Assembly: GCA_020633075.1 (NCBI GenBank)
Contig: JACKEI010000003.1
Span: 434,001-498,000, forward strand
Reading direction: 5' to 3'
Source: Sandaracinaceae bacterium
GTDB lineage: Bacteria; Myxococcota_A; Polyangia; Polyangiales; Houyiibacteriaceae
Length of the DNA: 64,000 bases
In this document: one piece after another, positions 60,987 to 64,000 of the stretch
Numbering within the stretch: the stretch's first letter is position 1
Layout of the letters: the number at the start of each line of letters is the position of its first letter
Program-made: the position numbers and the translations under genes
The notes under the pieces: generated by a model
What the model saw: only the letters and a program-made list of their open reading frames with translations
The model's database searches: none
What the model was told of the DNA's origin: nothing

Positions 60987-62876
60987 TCAGTCGCGCTCGC
61001 GCTCGGGGAGCATGCTGCGCACCGTCTCTTCCAGCAGCTTGGCGCTCACACGCTCCGGCGGTATGGGCTCGCCGATGGTGAGCGTGAGCTTGGCGCGGAA
61101 GCGGGAAGGGGCCTTGCTCATGGCGGGGCCGTCTTTACGGCTGAACATGCTGCCCCACAGGCCGCCGAGGGCCATGGGCACCACGGGGCAGGGGGTCTCC
61201 GCGATGATGCGCTCGACGCCACTCTTGAAGGAGTTCATCTCGCCCGTGCTGGTGAGCTTGCCCTCCGGGAAGACGCACACCAGCTCGCCGTTGCGCAGCT
61301 CCTCGGCGATCTTGGCGAAGGCCTGCTCCATGACCTCGGCGTTCTCGTGCGCGGGAGCGATGGGGATGACCTTGGCTGCCCGGAAGAGGCGCGACACGAA
61401 GGGTGTCTGCGAGATGCGGTAGTCCATGACGAAGCGCGCAGGCCGGCGCACCGAGCCACCCACGATGAGCCAGTCGTTGAAGGCCACGTGGTTGGACACC
61501 AGCACCACCGGCCCTGTCGCGGGGATGTTCTCGTGTCCCGTGACGGTCAGCCGGTACATCACGCGGCTGAGCAGGAAGGCGTAGAAGCGCAGCAGGAACT
61601 CCGGCAGCAGCGTGTACAGGTACACGGCGACCCCGAAGCTCAGCACGGCCAGCACCAAGAAGACCTGGTGCACGGCGACCTCGGCCGCGAAGAGCCCCGC
61701 CAAGAGGCCCGCTCCCAGCACCATGAAGAGCGCGTTCAGGATGTTGTTGCCGGCGATGACGCGCGAGCGCTCGTCGTCCTGCGAGCGCTGCTGCAGCAGG
61801 GTGTAGAGGGGCACGGTGAAGAAGCCCCCGAACACCGAGATGCCGAAGAGGTCCACCAGAATGCGCGGCGTGTCGGGGAGCGCCAGGAACTCGGTCACCG
61901 TGTAGAGCTCCGCGGGCGTCACGCTGGGCGCGCCCACGAAGAAGAGGTCCAGCGTGAACGCCGTCATGCCGATGGACCCGAAGGGCACCAGGCCCAGCTC
62001 AAGGTTCTTGCCGGAGATCTTCTCGGTGAGCATGGAGCCTAGCGCGATGCCCACGCAGAAGAAGGACAGGAAGAGCGTGACCACGTGGTCGCTCGCGTGC
62101 AGTGTCTCGCGCGCGTAGACCGGAAAGAGGGAGAGCAGCACCGCGCCGAAGAGCCAGAACCACGAGATGCCCAGCACCGAGAGGAACACCGCGCGCACCC
62201 GCTTCGTGATGCGCAGGATCTCGAGGGTGGGCGTGAAGGGGTTCTTGCTGACCACCACGTCGGCCGAGCCCGGCGCCAGGCGCGGCACCAGGTAGCTCCC
62301 GACGAACCCCAGTAGGGCCGTCACGCTCACCCCCACCGCGACCAGCAGTGGGCCGTCGGGCATCAGGATGAGCACGCCCCCCGCGATGGTGCCCAGCAGG
62401 ATGGCCAAGAAGGTGCCCGTCTCCACCAGCGCGTTGCCCGCCACCAGCTCGTCCGCGGCCAGCAGCTGCGGCAGGATGCTGTACTTCACGGGGCCCACGA
62501 AGGCGGACTGCGCGCCCATCAGGAAGAGGGTCCCGAGCAGCACGCTCAGGTTCCCCTGCATGAAGGCCGTGGCCGCCACCGCCATGATCACGATCTCCGC
62601 GCCCTTGACCACGCGCAGCACGGGGGTCTTCTCGTAGCGGTCGGACAGCTGCCCGGCCGTCGCGGAGAACAGGAAGAAGGGCAGGATGAACACCCCCGTG
62701 CACAGGGTGATCATCATGGCGGGGCTGAGCCCGAAGGCGCTGGCCTGCGTGCTGCTGATCCAGATGACCAGCGCGTTCTTGAACAGGTTGTCGTTGAACG
62801 CCCCCAGCAGCTGCGTCGTGAAGAACGCGGCGAAGTCGCGGCGGAGGAGCAGCTGGGACGAGGGCGTGGACGACAT
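60987..62876 (-). CDS. MFS transporter-acyltransferase fusion (LplT-PlsC type)
   Basis: 629 residues from ATG 62876. Residues 1-420 form a 12-segment major facilitator transporter (RRDFAAFFTTQLLGAFNDNLFKN is the LplT-type start). Residues about 440-625 form a PlsC domain with SNHVAFNDWLIVGG (HX4D) and VFPEGKLTSTGEMNSFKSG. LplT flips lysophospholipid inward and Aas re-acylates it in E. coli. Here both are one protein, but the AMP-ligase (acyl-ACP synthetase) domain of the full LplT-Aas fusion is absent, so acyl-CoA or acyl-ACP must come from elsewhere. Divergent start region with an SD-like GAGG. Confidence 0.88.
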   Translation of the reverse strand: MSSTPSSQLLLRRDFAAFFTTQLLGAFNDNLFKNALVIWISSTQASAFGLSPAMMITLCTGVFILPFFLFSATAGQLSDRYEKTPVLRVVKGAEIVIMAVAATAFMQGNLSVLLGTLFLMGAQSAFVGPVKYSILPQLLAADELVAGNALVETGTFLAILLGTIAGGVLILMPDGPLLVAVGVSVTALLGFVGSYLVPRLAPGSADVVVSKNPFTPTLEILRITKRVRAVFLSVLGISWFWLFGAVLLSLFPVYARETLHASDHVVTLFLSFFCVGIALGSMLTEKISGKNLELGLVPFGSIGMTAFTLDLFFVGAPSVTPAELYTVTEFLALPDTPRILVDLFGISVFGGFFTVPLYTLLQQRSQDDERSRVIAGNNILNALFMVLGAGLLAGLFAAEVAVHQVFLVLAVLSFGVAVYLYTLLPEFLLRFYAFLLSRVMYRLTVTGHENIPATGPVVLVSNHVAFNDWLIVGGSVRRPARFVMDYRISQTPFVSRLFRAAKVIPIAPAHENAEVMEQAFAKIAEELRNGELVCVFPEGKLTSTGEMNSFKSGVERIIAETPCPVVPMALGGLWGSMFSRKDGPAMSKAPSRFRAKLTLTIGEPIPPERVSAKLLEETVRSMLPERERD

Positions 62877-62930
62877 GCGCGCCATCCTCGCACGGCGGAG
62901 CGCGATCCGGGTGCGCGCAGAGCGTGAAGG

Positions 62931-63770
62931 CTATCCGAGCAGCGCGCTGACGTCGGCGGGGGCGATGAACACGCGGTCCGCGTCCACCTCCATGTTGTGC
63001 TGCTCCTTGCCCTTGTCGTCGTGCGTGACCGTCACGGTGCAGAGCGTCAGCGTCCCCGTCTCGCGGCACCGGGGGCACTGGTGCACGGAGACCGTGTGCC
63101 ACATGGCAGCACCCTCCTCGGGCTCCGGTCGAGCGAGCAGAGCCCACTCCTGCCGCTCGTTGACCGCGTCGGCCAGCGCGCCGGTGTCGTCGTACGCGAG
63201 GCGGCGCGTCGTGAGCTCCGTGCACCACGCCTTGCAGCGCTCGCAGAAGGTCCCCGTGCCGATGACGGCGATGGCCGCGAAGAGCCCAACGCCGAAGAAG
63301 ATGACGGCCTCGATGAACCAGACGACCCCCAAGGCCACGCCGCTGACCGGGTTGCTGCCGCGCACCGTCCATGTGCCCTCGTCGTACACGCTGCCGATGA
63401 TCTCCAGCAAGGCGGGCGGGAAGAGCAGGTAGAGGACCTCGAAGTCGATGTCGGCGCGCCACGCCAACACGGCGATCCAGGCGACCCAGTGCATCCAGTA
63501 GCCGAAGAGCAGCGCGCCGAGGACGCTCACGTAGCTGAGCGCCGTGTGCTGAAAGTGCCCCGCGCGCAGCGCGCTCGCCGTGGCGAACCCGATCAGGCCG
63601 CCCGTCCCCGCCGTCAGGATGGCGTTCAGGTAGACGATGGGGATGTAGGCGATGGCGAGGGAATAGATGGGCGCGAGCAGCAGGCCGCACGCCACGGCAG
63701 CGACCCCTCCCAGCAAGAACCCCAGCGGGGCGATCGTCTGTGGCGGGCGATAGTGAGTTGCGGACATGCT
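62931..63770 (-). CDS. Membrane protein with C-terminal Cys pairs
   Basis: 279 residues from ATG 63770, which has AGGAGGAGAGC upstream. About five to six membrane segments occupy residues 15-185. A following soluble part carries CERCKAWC and later CPRCRETG, two pairs able to bind zinc. The N-terminal PLGFLLGGVAAVACGLLLAP is the first segment. No family was recognised. It lies between the fusion transporter and a SUMF1-like gene on the same strand, possibly co-transcribed with the latter. Confidence 0.6.
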   Translation of the reverse strand, partial: SMSATHYRPPQTIAPLGFLLGGVAAVACGLLLAPIYSLAIAYIPIVYLNAILTAGTGGLIGFATASALRAGHFQHTALSYVSVLGALLFGYWMHWVAWIAVLAWRADIDFEVLYLLFPPALLEIIGSVYDEGTWTVRGSNPVSGVALGVVWFIEAVIFFGVGLFAAIAVIGTGTFCERCKAWCTELTTRRLAYDDTGALADAVNERQEWALLARPEPEEGAAMWHTVSVHQCPRCRETGTLTLCTVTVTHDDKGKEQHNMEVDADRVFIAPADVSALLG

Positions 63771-63819
63771 CTCCTCCTGGTGTCCGGTCCCCTCGCAAGG
63801 GGGACCACTGCGGCATGGC

Positions 63820-64000
63820 TCAGGGCGCGGAGCCCGTCGCGTTCGCCGCACAGCGTACGCCAGTCAGCTCGTCCGTGCTGGACTGGTTGTAGCCGTGCCG
63901 GCGGAAGGTGGACTGCAGGGACTCGAGGTCGCGGTTGTTGAGGGAGCCACCTCGGCACACCCGGTAGAGCGTGTTGGGGTTCGTGCCGGGCGCCTGGTCG
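63820..64000 (-). CDS. SUMF1/formylglycine-generating-enzyme-like protein (5' part beyond window)
   Basis: Only the last 59 codons are present. They read LYRVCRGGSLNNRDLESLQ, then RRHGYNQSSTDELTGVRCA, ending in NATGSAP and a stop. RGGS, the Arg-rich spacing and the G-(V/F)-R-C ending are the C-terminal signature of the FGE-sulfatase domain. It is followed 49 nt later by the Cys-pair membrane protein gene on the same strand. Confidence 0.8.
   Translation of the reverse strand, partial: DQAPGTNPNTLYRVCRGGSLNNRDLESLQSTFRRHGYNQSSTDELTGVRCAANATGSAP

Overview
This is a GC-rich chromosomal segment whose codon usage, lipoprotein style (Cys-rich DxDC repeats, thrombospondin-3 and 'DNDCDGMVDEGC' repeats, formylglycine-enzyme-like proteins) and housekeeping mix point to a Myxococcota-type bacterium (Polyangia or Sandaracinaceae-like). 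This is an inference from gene content, not a database match. No rRNA, tRNA, integrase or transposase gene was seen.

Layout. 1-2590 (minus): an apparent operon of an Lcp/MpaB-type haem oxygenase, a PlsC acyltransferase and a GIDE-like membrane protein cut by the left edge. 2739-3308: algH. 3420-4726 (minus): rpsF-rpsR-rplI. 4812-9158: an HTH regulator, a tyrosine phosphatase, a diguanylate cyclase, and a coupled XRE regulator/Nudix pair. 9429-12881: prs, rplY, pth and a murein-endopeptidase-like lipoprotein. 12902-13570: hisIE. 13620-16589 (minus): a five-gene operon that looks like a type III secretion translocon/filament cassette with no core secretion genes beside it. 16778-22018: rarA, a small protein, a GNAT-nitrilase fusion and a lipoprotein. 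22112-26722: a polytopic membrane protein, a GMC oxidoreductase and a wax ester synthase. 26867-28609: two different 2-oxoglutarate/Fe(II) oxygenases next to a collagen-like lipoprotein; one oxygenase shares a GTGA overlap with the collagen-like gene. 28661-33289: a patatin lacking its catalytic serine, a CPBP protease, and a trypsin-like protease paired with a lipoprotein. 33355-37298: clpB, a zinc-ribbon membrane protein and an esterase. 37299-38135: repeat-rich non-coding DNA. 38136-41448: pdhA-pdhB-pdhC. 41646-45782: a 1378-residue calcium-repeat lipoprotein with a VWA domain. 45955-49415 (minus): era-der-rlmN. 49483-64000: surface or envelope proteins (two SUMF1-like, DUF4832-like, beta-helix, GH97), an SDR, a TetR regulator, an FAD oxidoreductase, a TMTC-like TPR protein and an MFS-acyltransferase fusion.

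How the genes work together. Most transcription units are one to five genes with 1-4 nt overlaps. Many first genes lack a Shine-Dalgarno and instead carry a TA-containing -10-like hexamer 5-7 nt before the start codon, which suggests leaderless mRNAs. The two most notable candidates for undescribed systems are the collagen-like protein/prolyl-hydroxylase-like pair (27600-28609) and the orphan type III translocon operon (13620-16589), whose filament/tip-like protein has an EF-hand-like loop.
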